A stretch of 64,000 nt of DNA from Ryuthela nishihirai (lineage: Eukaryota > Arthropoda > Arachnida > Araneae > Heptathelidae), in contig JAWZYU010000699.1 in assembly GCA_038380435.1 (NCBI GenBank), forward strand, positions 1-64,000, read 5' to 3'. This document shows, piece by piece, positions 29,201 to 44,200 of this stretch (positions within the stretch are counted from its first letter, which is position 1; each line of letters starts with the position of its first letter). Under the pieces are notes generated by a model. The model searched no databases. It was not told where the DNA came from and was given only the letters and a program-made list of their open reading frames with translations. The position numbers and the translations under genes were made by a program.

Positions 29201-32200
29201 ATAAAAAAATTTTTTTTTTTTTAAAGGAAGAAGGTACTTCCCTCCTACATAAAGGATGGAGATAATCTAGAAGCTATATTAGGCTTGTCCTGGTTTCTCA
29301 TACAACATACAAACACTTACAAAAGGATATGCACTGCCGTTCTTAGGAGTCAGCCACGCTAACCACTAGACCAGGTAGGTTAATTATAATTAACAAGGTG
29401 ATTTCTGAATCTTAAATAACACATAACATGCCTTTAACTTAGGGGGAAAGTAAGTGTATGATTTCATAACAGTAAATTTCCTATGGTGAACTACAAGTAT
29501 ATATATATATACAGAACTAAAGATTTATGACATTTTATCTATTGGCAAAGATTAAATGTTTTCATATCTTTTCAGTTTCATACTTACTCACAAATAAAAG
29601 TACCCTTTGGAATATCTTTCAAAGTTCTGACACCCCAGCCTTTAGCTTTTGTACGAAACAACTGCATCCGACTTCTGTAATTTAAAAAAAAATTATTTTT
29701 TTTTGCCATACTACATAAAATTTGCTAATGAAATAAATATTAAAATAAGAGTTCAAGCTCAATTTTTGGAGTTTGAGCTATGTTAGATAGAGCCCAGGCT
29801 CACCCAAACATGAAACCCATTTAGAAAAAAAATTTCTGACACAATGCAGACTTTAGCAAAAATGAGAGCTGCTAAATCATTAACAGAACTGTTATGCTTT
29901 GTATTATAGGCTTTTACAAATTTAAATAATTAAAACTTGTTTGAAGAATGTTTTGTCAATGGTGACCTTTAAAAATTTAGAGGGCACTTTTTTCTTTTCA
30001 AAAACTAGCTGAAGCTAAAACTAAACAGTTCTGACATCAAAAGTACAAGGTGTTGCAATCTGTAAAGGCACAAATACTAGTAGGTGAAATGTATTGCCAA
30101 GCCTACATATGTTCAATCACTATTGATGTATTCCACATTGTAACACTTAACAATGGAAACTAATGAATATAATTTAAAATCTAAATATACTTACGATATT
30201 CCATGCTGTACTACTCTATTTGCACAGGTCTGCCAACACCTGCAAGTTCTATTACATTCAAAAATCATAGGTGGGTCTAGCATATTAAATTCAGGAAGTA
30301 AACAGCTTTCCTAGAAAACAGAAACAATGCAACAAAATTTTTATTACATTTGCTTTTATACAAAATTTGGATGAAACAAATTTATTTCTAAATTTCTGCA
30401 TTTCCTATACATAACTTAGTTTATATAATGCACACACTCAGAAATTTAATATAAAATCATTGAGAAAATAAAAAAAAATATATAAGATGTTAAAAAAATT
30501 CACTTTATTATTAAAAAGGCAAAAAATCCTGCATAATTTTAAATTTAAAATAACTTTTTCCATCATCAGATGTTTACTATATGATCTTTTTTCTAGGTTT
30601 TAAAAACAGCAAGAATTAGCTTTTTTCTCTTTAAATGATGAGGTAATATTTGTATGCTATCTTTTAACTATTTAAATGCATTCTTTAAAACATGCTTTTA
30701 TTGTTGTGTCACTTGCAGTCACTTTTGCCAAAATGTCAAGTTCTAAAATTTTGATTTATAACATTATTGTATAATTGAGCTAAAATAACTGTAAGTCTAC
30801 ATCTCAGTTAAATACTGAACTTAGACATTATCATTCTACTTTACACTAATAACAGAGATGACAAATACATGGATCATTTGGCCAAGTTGATGATTGTTAG
30901 CAGACAGATAAATTTAAATACTAAAGGTCATGGTTCCTTAAGGCACTGATAAGAAAATTGTTACTAGTTCTTGAGTCTTGTATTGACTGATTCACTCATT
31001 AGAATGCGCATCTTCTTGTCTTTATTATTACTATTTGCTAGTCTCAATATAAATTTTCTGCCATTCCAACACTGTGTGCAGCAGACTCCAGTGAGTAAGT
31101 ATGTAACATCATTAAACTTCAAGCTCAATATTGAAACAGTACTATCCATTTTATGTTGCCAAGATGCTAGAGATCATGCAAGTGGTCTTGATTCTAAAAA
31201 ACTTTCTTCATATTTTAAGACAATACAATATTTGAGGCGATTTATCAAACTCAAAGTTGCAGTCATACAATTTCCAGTGTCTAGGGAAAATGGGACAATA
31301 ATACAGGTACAACTGTGAAGATCAGAGAGTTAAGAACATGATAATAATTGTTCTCCTACAGCAGCACATATTGTGATGTACATCATCAATTCACATATCT
31401 GTTCTACAAGTAACTATGACATTAATCTTTGTTCTGTGCAGAACACATTTGACTCATAAAAATACAGCTATGGAATCTTATATTGGTGCACTAGTGATTA
31501 CAATATGAAAACTCAATTAGAAGCTCCTTTAACAACAAGGGCGGGGGTGGCTCAGTTGGTAGCGCGCCAGGCTCGTAATCTGTAGTTCCCAGGTTCAAGT
31601 CCCAGCTGGGTCAGCGTTGAGATTTATCTCCACAAAATTCCCTGCCCTTCCCACGGTCAATAGAGGACACCGATGGGCTTGGAAAGGCCGCTGTCCGTCG
31701 GATGGGACGTTAAGCCGTGGCCCCGTGTGCAGGAGAGCCATACCCTGTGCACGTTAAAGAACACGCTGGATGGCCTTGACGGGAGGCTACCATCTGTTTC
31801 CCAACAGCTGTTCCAGTGGGTCTCCTCCCCCAACCTTCTCTGAGCCTTCGGGGTCCATGTGACCTGGCCATTTAGCCCATGGTGTGCAAAAAAGTGCCGC
31901 TCAGAAGTAAAACAACCCAACAACCCAACTCCTTTAACAACAATGTGACTGCACCAACCTGTTTAGGACATTCAATAATATATAATTACTGTCATAGTAA
32001 ATTCCTTTTTTAGTTTTAAATCAGTGTAAAATAACTAATGCAACATATCTGTGGTGACTTATATCAAGGACTGACTTAGACAATATAAAAGCACATATCA
32101 TACCTTATCATACCAACACTTGAAACTCAGAATTGCACATTCACAGTTTGCAGATGTACAGTCATCTTCACACTGGCATGACTGCAAATTAATACATTAG

Positions 32201-35200
32201 GCAATGAGCAGCATTTATAACAAAGACAAAATAACTAAAAAAAAATTAGCACTAACAACTATATACTACACAAATAAAAGTAAGAACTAATATATTCTAT
32301 ATTTTAAAAAATTTCCTTATTTTTAAAATATATTCCTTATTTGTGAACTCAGTTTTCTCTAATATATGCATAGACTTTTACAGAAGAAAAACTAATATGC
32401 TTAATTTTAAAGGCTCATAACTTAAACCAAAGATATGTATTATATATAACTGTCAAAACTTCAAAACAGGCAATGCTACTGTATTAAGCTTAAAAAAGTT
32501 TAACCCTTTCTTCTATCTATGATATAATATAAATCAGTATGGTCAGAAGGGAAAGGAGTTTAGGTTATCCTGGGCATCTTTGGATCAGAAGGTATCCTAT
32601 AAGCTAAAAAAAAAAACTCTACAAAAACACATCCTTTTGAAAGCCCCTTAAAATTATGGGTGCATAAAATGGGGGAAATAAAATACAGAAGACATAAAAT
32701 TGGCATTTGACCTAACTCCCCACCCCCTCAAAGAAATAAGGAAATTTTTAAAATTTCTGAATTTGTATGAACATTGTTATTGGTACACCAAAGAGCCAAA
32801 ACATAATGACCAATGCATCTTTATGCAAATCGAAGCAACTGCAGGTAAATGATGGCATGTGTGAAGGTCATGCAACAGTATAAATAACGCTTGATACTGA
32901 GCTCTGTTAATCAGTGTTACTCTTGTTCTTCAGATGGGAAAGGCAGCAGACTTAAGTGAATTTGACAAATGCCAAATTGTAATAGTCAGACAATTGGGTC
33001 AGAGCATTTCCAAGAAGGTTCCTGGGATGCTCACGGTCAACTGTAGTTAGTACCTTCAAAAAGTGGTCTGAGGAGAGAGAAACCACGAAACACTGGTAAT
33101 ACGACCATAGCTCATCAATGCTAGAAGTGAGTGAAAGCTATCCCATATGGTACGAGCCAACGGAAGAGATGCTGTGGTGCAACTCACCTGTAATTTGAAT
33201 GCTGGTGATGGGAGTAATGTGTCACAACACACAGTACATCGAACCCTACTGAAAATGGGGCTGTATAGCTGCAGGCTGCTCCGAGTGCCAATGCTAACCT
33301 CAGTTCACCATCAAAAGAGCCTATAATGGGAACACATCAAAACTAGACTTTGAATGATTGGAAGGTCATCTGGTCTGATGAATCTTATTTCTTGCTGCAC
33401 CATGTGGACAGCTGGGTACATGTGCGTCATTTACCTGGGGAAGTGTTGGCACTGGGATGCATCGTGGGATGAAAACAAGGAAGTGTAATGCTTTGGGCAA
33501 TGTTCTGCTGAGAAACTCTGGGTCCAGTCATTCATGTGCAGGAAACTAAGACATCTGCGACCTACCTAAACATCATTGCAGACCAGATACAGCCTTTCAT
33601 GGCAACAGTATATCCCTCTAGTAGTGCCTTCTTTCAGCAGGATAAAGCACCATACCACACTGCCCAGATTTTTCAAGAATGGTTCGTGGAATATGAGGAA
33701 GACTTCCAGGTATTGATTGCCCTGGACTCCAAATTCCCCAGACATCTATACAATTGAGCATCTGTGGCTTGTTTTGGAACAGCACATCCAATCTGCAGCG
33801 ACTCAACCATGTAATTTACAAGAGTTAAAGGATCTGCTGGTAACGTGTTGGTACCAGATACCACAAGACACCTTTAGAAATCTTGTAGCATCCATGCCTT
33901 GTTGGGTAAGAGCTGTTTTGGCAGTATGTGGAGGACCAACATCATATTATAATATATATATATGATATATATACACTGATGGGAGCTTGGGCTTTAAATG
34001 GCTGCCATCCATTAGATGGGATGTTAAGACATGGCCCCATGTGCAGGAGAGAGCCATACCCTGTGCATGTTGAAAAACATGCTGGATGGCCTTGATGGGA
34101 GACTACCACCCATCACCCAACAATTGTTCCATTGGGTCTCTTCCCCAAATCTTCTCTGAGCCTTCAGGGTCCTTGTGACCTGGCCATTTAGCCCAATATG
34201 TGCTAAAAGTGCTGCTCAGAAGTAAAACAGCCCAACCTTATCTGACAAAGAACTTCTACACAACCAGAGAATGTGTAGCAGATTCTCAATTCTGGAATTA
34301 CTCTAAACATACCAAAGCAGTTGGAAACTTTATGAACAGGGTTGTATCAAAAATATCTAAAAAATTTATTAAACATGATTTTTTTACCACCTGCTCCAAA
34401 CTTTTTTTCTTTTCATTATCAAAATAACAAAAAATTATTACATATTTCTTCAGGGCTGCAAAAATTTATATGAATTTTATAGGTGTGACAAAAATTCCAG
34501 TAGCTAACTAATGCGGAAATTGTTATAACACGAAACTTCATAACATTTTGATCGCTAGAATTAAATTTTAAGTCGCACAGGATTTTTCCAGCACTGCTAC
34601 ACAATCTTATATATTTACACATCTAAAGACTTAGCATGTGCTAAAAAAAATTACCTGCAAAGATGTCACTGTTGTATCAATATTGATTTGTGATGTCTCA
34701 CAGTTTTGAAGTACATAAAGGAAATCAGTAGGAACTTCTTCTTCATCTATACCATTTACAACCTGAATTGGATTAGTCTCTTTACCCCTTGATATATCCC
34801 TAAAATGAAACAGTATGTTGAAAAATAGAATTAATCTATGTTAATGTGAAATTTGAGAAAATTACAGTTCTTACAAGCTATGACTTATGCCTTTTGCAGA
34901 GCTAATTATGCAAAATTTATATCTTGTTAAATTTACAATCTTTCAAACACATTAGAAATTTCTCCCCAGTGAAAGAATCTAGAAAGACACTAAAAAGTAC
35001 TCTATGGCTGAAAAATCTATTGAAAGTTAACAACATAAACTTTTTGTAATCAGTGTTGCAGCAAAAGGAACATTAATTTACATGTTAGATTGAAAAATAT
35101 TAAAACCACATGAACAATAATACATCATGCACACGTATAATCTCCTACGATTACCTTTATTTTCTTATCCAAGGAGTAAATAAATTTAAAAACTTTATAC

Positions 35201-38200
35201 TTTACTGTAACAAGATTCATCACAGTTCACTTGGTTGATAGTTATTATACGCCAGACAAATTGCAACTATCCTATTGCAACTACATGCTATGGATGACAT
35301 AAAATACATGAAGACTGACATGCTGACTAACAATTACATAGATGAGAGAACAACCAGGTATGACAAAAATACAAAGGCAGACAAAAATATTCAGTAACAG
35401 CTGCTCCACGAAATTGATATTGAATGTATACCAATTTATTTCACAATGTTAGGCATGTAGCCCTTATTGGGAAACACATGGTGTGATACTTAATGTAAGA
35501 CACATGAATGTCATGTCTCTCATAATTCATGCCAGACCATCCATAAAATAATGCCATGTCATCATCAGTATTTACTGTGAGATACTTAATGTGAGACACA
35601 TGGCATTCATGAAAGGCATCCATCTTTCTCCTAACAGCTGTCCATTGGATGGAACACCTTTCCCCCATTCAGCTCTGAGCCCTTAGGATCCTTGGGAGTA
35701 GTGATTTAACCCCCATGCATAAAAAGTGATGCTCAGAGGTAGAATCCAAAACAACTCGAGACAAATCTCATTCAATGTGGTACCCTCCAATTGGATGCAA
35801 TGTGCTAAAATCAAAGGATATTTTCAACTGCAGAGCATAGCAAATTTTTTAGGGGGGGGGGGGGTTGGCTTAATTAGTAATGTGCCAGGATTGTAATCTG
35901 TAGTTACAAGGTTCAAGACAGCATTGAAGTTTATCTCCAAAATCCCTTCCCTGCTCTTGGTCAGAAAAAAGACACCCATGGGCTTAGAAATGCCACTGTC
36001 CATCAGATGGGATGTAAATCTGTGTCCCCATGTGCAAGAGAGCCATATCCTATACATCTCAATGAACACAATGGATAGCTTTGAGAGGAGGCTATCATCT
36101 GTCTCCTAAAAGCTGTCCAGTTGGTTCCTTTCGCTCAACCTTCTCTGAGCCTGTGTTGTAACTTGGCCAATTAGCCAACTATACACAAAAAATGGCACTC
36201 AGATGTAAACCCAATGAAAGATATTTGTTACTCTTTTGAGCTTGCAGCTACCACAGGGTTGGGTTGTTTTACCTCTGAGCGGCACTTTTTTGCACACCAT
36301 GGGCTAAATAGCCAGGTCACATGGACACCGAAGGTTCAGAGAAGGTTGGGGGAGGGGACCCACTGGAACAGCTGTTGGGAGACAGATGGTAGTCTCCCGT
36401 CAAGGCCATCCAGCGTGTTCTTTAACGTGCACAGGGTATGGCTCTCCCGCACACGGGGCCACGGCTTAACGTCCCATCCGACGGACGGCAGCCTTTCCAA
36501 GCCCATCGGTGTCCCCTACTGACCGTGGGCAGGGCGGGGAATTTTGCGGTGATGAATCTCAACGCTGACCCAGCTGGGACTCGAACCTGGGAACTACAGA
36601 TTACGAGCCTGGCGCGCTACCGACTGAGCCACCCCCGCCCTGGCTACCACAGGACAGACTCTTGCATTTTAGACCATATTTTGTAAACTGCAAGAGAGAG
36701 GTCCATATGCAAAATAGCATGTGATTTGTTTTCCCTCAAACCCCAATGCAGCGATGGGCCCATTTCATTTGGTGTCATGAACACGTGAATTTGACCCCAG
36801 AGCAATATTTAAATGTGATATTCACCAACAAATCCAGATTAAGTCAACAATCTTATTCTCAATGTCACCTCATCTGGAGAAACAAAGGACCACCATGCAC
36901 ATTAAGGAATGGAGACACTATGGGAGAGGCTGACTGATAGTATGGGCAGGAATAATGTCCAATGGATGAATGGTGTTATACACTTCTTTGAGATGGGAAA
37001 AATCATTATTGTGATGTACAGGGATGAATTATACCTTATATCAGACCTTTGAGGAGTGAGTAGACCTCCATTTAATTCTAACAAAATTATGTTCACCTCC
37101 CCTCAATGAGCTCATCTCAAAGAGAATTTCGAAATGAGGATATTAGCAAATAGAGCAGCCACCATAATCTCCACACCTGAATGTCACTGAAAATATATGG
37201 GTTCTAGGAAAACAAATAACAAATATCTAGTCATCAACCATCTTCTGGAATTTTACACAAGTTATAAACTGTTCTCCAGGATGAGTGGGCTAGAATATTA
37301 GCAGGACTTTTGTTAACCCTCTTTAAAAGCATGAGAGCCTGTTGCAGATGTTATGTGTCTGTTAGCAGTAATAATACTCTACACTAAAGCCTACAACCTC
37401 ATTTTTGAATATGCACATGTTAATTTTGCAAATTTCAAAACAGACATTACTCATATGTTCATGCATGGTTCTATTGCACTGTATTCTAATTAACTTCAAT
37501 ACCTTTTTTTTCATTACTTTATCAACACTTTATTTGCACACTAATGCACATTAGTCATTTATATCATTTGCCCATACCATTGAGTGAATAAGCACTATCA
37601 GAAGATAATCTTACTGCTCAGATTTCAGTATTTATTCATTTCTATTAGCCCAGTTTATCTTAATTCAAAATTCATGGGAATTTTGAATCTCTACACCTAA
37701 AAATTTTTGTCATTTAAATTTAATGGATTCCTACATTTGGTATAATTTTGCATGACAACAAATTCGTCATTCAAAAAATTCAGTAATGTCAATTTCTATT
37801 ATATTTTACCTGAATATCACTTGTTCATGCTGGCGATTTTCATTAGCCTTCCACTTTTTTAATTCTCTGTTCATGCTCAAAGCCATCCAAGTTTGTGATG
37901 TCTTGTCTTGAATACACTAAAAATATGCAATGTAAAAAAAACTATATCATTATGGCTGCTTTTAGCTAAAACTAAAATTTGCTTTAGCTGATGAAAATGA
38001 AATAATTTAACATTTTTAAAATTTTATATCATATGGAGAGGTATTGTGACAATAACTGAGAAATTGCAAGTGCAATATGACATAACCATGTAATATGCAA
38101 GAGTTTCCATAATGGAGGTGCTCAAATTAGATGACAGGAGATGTTAAGTAAGGCATGTGTTCACCCCTAACAGCCATACAAACTGAGGTAACACGTTCTC

Positions 38201-41200
38201 ATACATTTGACAAGGCCATTGATTTTTGTGATAATAAAGTTCTCTCCTTCACAAGAGCAGATCTAAGCTCATGGTTGTGGGAAGGTGTTACAATTCATTT
38301 TCACAGGGTATCCCACAAATCAATCAGATATGGGTCCAGGGATCTGATTGGTCACACTATCCTTTGAATATCTTCACTTCCAAAAAATCAATCATCGGTC
38401 ACAGCCACATGGGAGGAGGCATTATCCTTTATAAAGATGACATCAGGGCAAGAGCCCTCCTAAAAAGCCTCACTGTTGATCACATGAATCTTGTATCTCT
38501 ATCACTATCAAGGTATAGCAGGCTCATAGTCAAAGTGCCTCCCTAAAAAATGGGAAGTTCTGTGCATCCAATCATGACCAACCTGTACGATTACACTACT
38601 GCTACAATGCAATAAAATCACAGTCTAGTTATCATACATTTAATAAAACTCTATAACACTGTATATAATATACAAATAAAACGTAACAGGAGTACAGAGG
38701 TGTAATCCAACAGTTATAATAACAATGGCATATCAGGATATATGTAATAAAAATTTACAAAATGGATGCCAAGATGGCATACAAAACATTTCTATGTATA
38801 TTTCAGGTACAGATGTTATCCCTTTGATGTAGAATGACAATTTCTATATATCTACAGAATGAAATTCTTTAAGAATTTCTTAAATTATTCTTAAAGTTTT
38901 CATTTCCATTATGGGAGCTCATGCATATTACATGATTATCTCATATTGCACTTGTCATTTTTCAGTTATTTCATCTTAATTCTCTTAAAGAATTGCCATT
39001 CTACATCAAAGGGATACCCTCTGTACTTGAAATATAACAAATAAGTCTTGCATGCCATCTTGGCATCCGTTTTGTAAATTTTTATTACCGTATGTCCTGA
39101 TATGTCATTGTTATTATTACCTGTTGGATTACACCTCTGTACTCCTGGTATGTTTTATTTGTATATTATATGTGTTATAGAGTTTTATTAAATGTACACT
39201 ACTGTTATCAAAATAGTCCTTTTCTAATACTACACAGAGTGTGCAAGTTCCTTATACTCTCCAGCTCAATGCACATCAAAATTAAGTGTTCAAACTGAAT
39301 CTGTACTCATCTGTGAATAGCACATTGCCCACTGATCTAGGTTTTAAAGGTGATGCCTGTACCACATTAAACATTACTCTTCTGTTAAAGGGGTGACGAG
39401 GATTTAAATCATTGGTTTTTGTGCATATAGACATCATTCATGCAGCCTCTTATAGACAGTATATCATCCCAGTGGCCATCACACCTTCAAAATTTTTACC
39501 TATCATTTCCTTATGCCATCTTGCTATTAAAGGCAGTGTTTGTCCTGAGTAATTGTGGCCCATGGAATGAAAACATTTTTTTTAGCCTGTTTCTTTAAAC
39601 TGTCTCCAAAGTCTTGAAAAAACATTTTATGCCACATTGAGGTCCTTGATACTTACCTCATATATGGGATTGAGCTACTTCCATCCTACTATTCTCCACC
39701 ATATACAATCATCCAGAGTAATTCCATTTGTGATATAGTGAAATTACACTACTATACCCAAAAGTCAAGCTAACTGGAATAGAAATGAATAACAAATGCA
39801 GCTATATGATCTTTTATAGCAGCCTTAAACTGGCATAGTGGTTAGGCAGCTAGCGACTGTTCCAGCAAGGCAAACTTTGTGTGTTGTGTTAGCTCTATCT
39901 AAGGCAGTGGTCAGCAGTGACTTTGGTCTAAGTAGGGCATGTCCTTGTATGAGAAGGCCTGTATTAAGCTAGGAGTAGCTTCCAGGATTCTTCTCTGTCC
40001 TATATGTCGCAAATCAAAAAAAAAACTCTAATCTGAATGATAATGGTTGCATTAGTTAAATGGAAAAGCATTTTCTTCTTCTGCATTGCAAAACTTACAT
40101 ATACACCACATTTCACATCATTCCCTTATATTATCCTGTATTATCCTGTTTCAAGAAACAGCATTATACTTTAATTATGACCACCAGTGTACTTAAAAGG
40201 AGCACTTTTAATATGTACTTTGAAATATATATATTTTCCAATTCTAGGAGAATGACACTCAAAAAAGTATTACAACAGTCCCTTATATTGCAAAGAAGAG
40301 GCATTGCTGAATGCTGATTTTAACTGACAAGGCCAAATAAAACATTATTACAATTGGTCTCCAAAAGGCAAAGTATTGAAGCCTTTGCTAATGAAAAACG
40401 TTTCTGGGGGATGGAAATTACACAATGCTATATGATCTTTGCAGTCCAGAATTTTGTACAATATAGATGCTGATGCTGTGCTTAATATTTGATTCAGGCC
40501 TTCAAAATGGTGCATAGTCTAGTTTACTATGTTAATGGGTAGAAAATCACTTGCCACATTCACATTCTATAATTTTTATTGTCAATTTTCAATCTACAGC
40601 ATGCACCCTACAGAATTTTGTAAAAAATTATGGAACTCTGCTTTGATGCTTAATGATTTAGCCCGAGAAATAAAAATCACAAAATTGGTCTCTTTCTCTT
40701 GGAATAAACAAAGATAAAACTTTCTAATACTTTTACGTATATAATACATAAAATCTGCATACCATAATAGGAGTTTCATTTTCTTTATTTCTTTTTTCAG
40801 TTGAGCTTCCTCTTGCAATAAACAACCTAAACAAAAATTTTGCATTAAGCTTTAATAAACTACTCAAAACTATGCAGTTATAAAAATTATGCATACTGTT
40901 TTTCAAATAAATAATCACATAACAACTATTAACTCTTTGAATGCCCAAACAGTTTTCCACTTTCATTATTCTTGCTCTAGTGATCTAATATGTTATAATA
41001 CAAGGTTATATTTACCTGAAGAAATTAACTTTACATTTTCAATTCAGACTGAAAATCTACAAATTGTGGATCAAAATAAACATTTACCTGTTGAATTTTC
41101 TGTCTAAGAAAATGCGTGAAATCTTGCAATTTAATTAGCCAATTAAATTCCAAGATTTCACATGTTTTTCAGTTAATTAACCAACAGGAAATCAATGTTA

Positions 41201-44200
41201 CAGCAGGTTGTGGTTACTGTATCTTTGCAATGAATAAGTCATTTTTTTTTTTCAATTTCTCCTGTTTCAGATTTGTCTGAGAAGTTTCTCTGAACTCTTT
41301 ACCCTTAATTTATAATGATTTGCAAGGTTTTGAACCACAGAAATGTTTGTTATAGTCAGTTCATCGAAATGTCCAGGCCAACTTTATGGGGTTATGTAAC
41401 AAATTTCATCAATTAATAGAATGAACATACAACATATAAATACTTGTGTGAAAAAAATTATTGCTGACAATTAAATGTGACAGACTGACAGTGATTTATT
41501 GCTGACACACTTGAAGTGTGGGATTCAAACTCACGACTCTCTTAGATACATGCCAAGAGTGCTCTAACCACTAAACTAACCATCAGATGATGTGATGGTT
41601 GGTTTAGTGGTTAGAGCACTCTAGCATGTATCTGGAGAGTCATGGGTTCAAATCCTGCACCACCAGCAATAATTTTTTCCATACAGTGTACATTGAATTC
41701 TATATCTACAGGTAATCTGTGTACTATGAATTGATTTTTATGCAATAGGTAGCTTTTTATTTTAAAATTGATTTATTAACTTTCAGTATTAATTTATTCA
41801 GATTTGTTTTAAACATTAATTGGTTTGCAGCATAGGCATGACCTAATCCTTTATTCTCACTGAATAGAGAGTACTTAGGAAAACATTTACGGATTCCCAT
41901 GCTTCACACAAGTTGGTGTGACTCAACCAGTGCATTACTGTTCACTGTTGTGCAATCAATGATTGTTTCTTGCTGCAGTTTGTTTTAGAATATCATATTT
42001 AAAAGCTCTTTATTAGCTATTAATTCGTTTTGATTTCTTAAATTGATTGTATATCTGTTTTTTGCAATTTTATTTATATAACTGAAAATTAAAAACTTGG
42101 TTCTTTAAAACATCCATTACAGTGAACTTTCTCATAATCTTTTTCAATCTCATAACAAGCTTTTAGAGTAGATTTTTTCCTTAACCCTCCCGGGTCACCA
42201 TCAACATAGACATTAACAGAATCGGAAATGAGAAATCAAGGGATGTCAATAGACGTCTTTTGTACAACACATGAAACTTCGATTTTTTTTAATTGCCATT
42301 TGAAAATTTTCTTAGATATATCTTTCAAAAATACATATTTCAAGCTTGAAAAATAATATTTTCTTTTTCAACTTGATGTGTATTTTATTAAACTACAATA
42401 TAAATAATTTGATAAAAGCCATCTGATTGCCATTTCTTAGAAGTACTAAACGGTATTGCCGATTTGCTTGTTAACATTCTTCTTTGCTGAAGCAACCTTC
42501 TAATTTAAGCTCACAGGTTTGATTTGAATTATTATCAACAAATTTTTTTCTTAAATTTTTGAAAATCTAAAAAGTAAAAAATAAACTATTATTTTTAAAA
42601 GTAATTACAGAGTACATACTGCCTTTTTTTTTCTTTTTACTCTTTTCTGCATAAATCTGTTTCAGTATTCCCAGAATTATTTTATCATTTTTACAGCTCT
42701 TAAAATCAAAATTGGAAGTGAAAACATCCTTCTTAAGTTTCAAGACTGGGTGTAGCTGCACTTAATTACATTATGGCTCACTGGACAAGAGGCAGGTGAC
42801 TCAATCAAAATACTTTATTTTCATATTAGACTATACATTTAGTATAATATAAACAACCCAAAAGCATTTGCTTAGCTAGGTTGTTATAGTCAGCATTACA
42901 TGAAATAGGAAAAAAAAAAGGAAAATTCATCTTATTTCTCACAAATTAATTACAACCTAATGATCCACAGAGGTGGATTGTGGCAAACTATAATATTCTC
43001 ACATTTTTGCACATATAAAAATGAATATTTTCATCTAAAAACAAAGAAAAATAGAAAAGACATTTACTACAATACAGTACAAGACGGGTACAACAATAAA
43101 AATTCGAATTCTAATTTTGTAGGCTAAAAAAGAACAGGTAGCTCCCAAGGACTTTAAGAAGAGCACAGTGCCACCCAACTGTCAGGCACCATGAATGTTC
43201 CCCCAGTGCAAAGTACACAAAGATAATTACCCCATTCGACCACTAGTGTGCAAAAGATCATCCCAACTTTTTTTCTTGAAAAGAATGTGTTGAAATTTTT
43301 GTCCAGCTACATTTGAGATCACCCATTTTCTGTAAAGTCGACAGCTGAATTTCTCAACAGACTCAAGAATTTGTCCATTATTCCCCCGACAGCAAATTAG
43401 TCACAATTGACCTAGTCTCCTTATTCCCATCCACTCCAGTTTTTGATGCCATCATGTTATTTCGGAAAAAAATTATTGAAGCACAAACATTTTCCCTTCC
43501 TGAAACCACTATTCATGAGGCTCTAAAACTTGTCACCAAAAACAATTTCCAGTTCAGCAACCAAATCTACAGGCAGGGCATAGGCCCTGCCTGTAGTAGC
43601 CCCCCCCCCCCCCCCCCCCCCCCCCATGGGCTCACCCCTTTCTGGCATCCTGTCCGAGATTTTCCTTCAAGACCTAGAAACAAAATTATTCAACTCAGTA
43701 GCAATTTTACCTGTATTCTGGTGTTGCTATGTTTAAGATATATTTTTAATTTGGAATGGCAGCAATGAGCAATTAAATTGCCTCATTGATTCTTCCATCA
43801 ATATCTATCCTACATTTTACAAATGAGGAAGAAAATAGCAGTGCCATCCCCTATTTAGATGATTTAGATGTTAGCCTTGACGATATCAGTATACCAAAAG
43901 CCTTCCTATGTCCTCTTTGTCATACACACAGACTCGTGCAGCCCGTGGGCGTACAAAATTGCAGCCTTCCATTCCCTCATCCATAAGGCCTTTGAGCAGT
44001 TGCTTCAAAAAGAAATTCAAAACATCCATTCCATTGCTGCATTCCCTGGCTTTCACCCAACAACAATAAAAAAGTTAATCAATAAATATAGAAATGAAAA
44101 CAGAAGAGATTCAGCTCTCCTCCCAATCACCGACTTCGAACATGCAACCTTTGCCATACCTATATCTTACGTTCCTGTTCCATGTGAATCAGTCTGCAAA

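Noticed and set aside
30971..31318. 115-codon plus-strand ORF as a secreted protein
   Set aside because: The hydrophobic start is common in AT-rich random sequence. There is no family signature, no splice context, and it lies in an EHMT intron.
31539..31615. SINE-A heads as functional tRNA genes
   Set aside because: A and B boxes are present but the acceptor stem does not close, and the sequence continues into the SINE body with target duplications.
33376..33384. CTGATGA at 33376 as a hammerhead core
   Set aside because: It encodes the SDES of the Tc1-like transposase and has no GAAA partner or stems.
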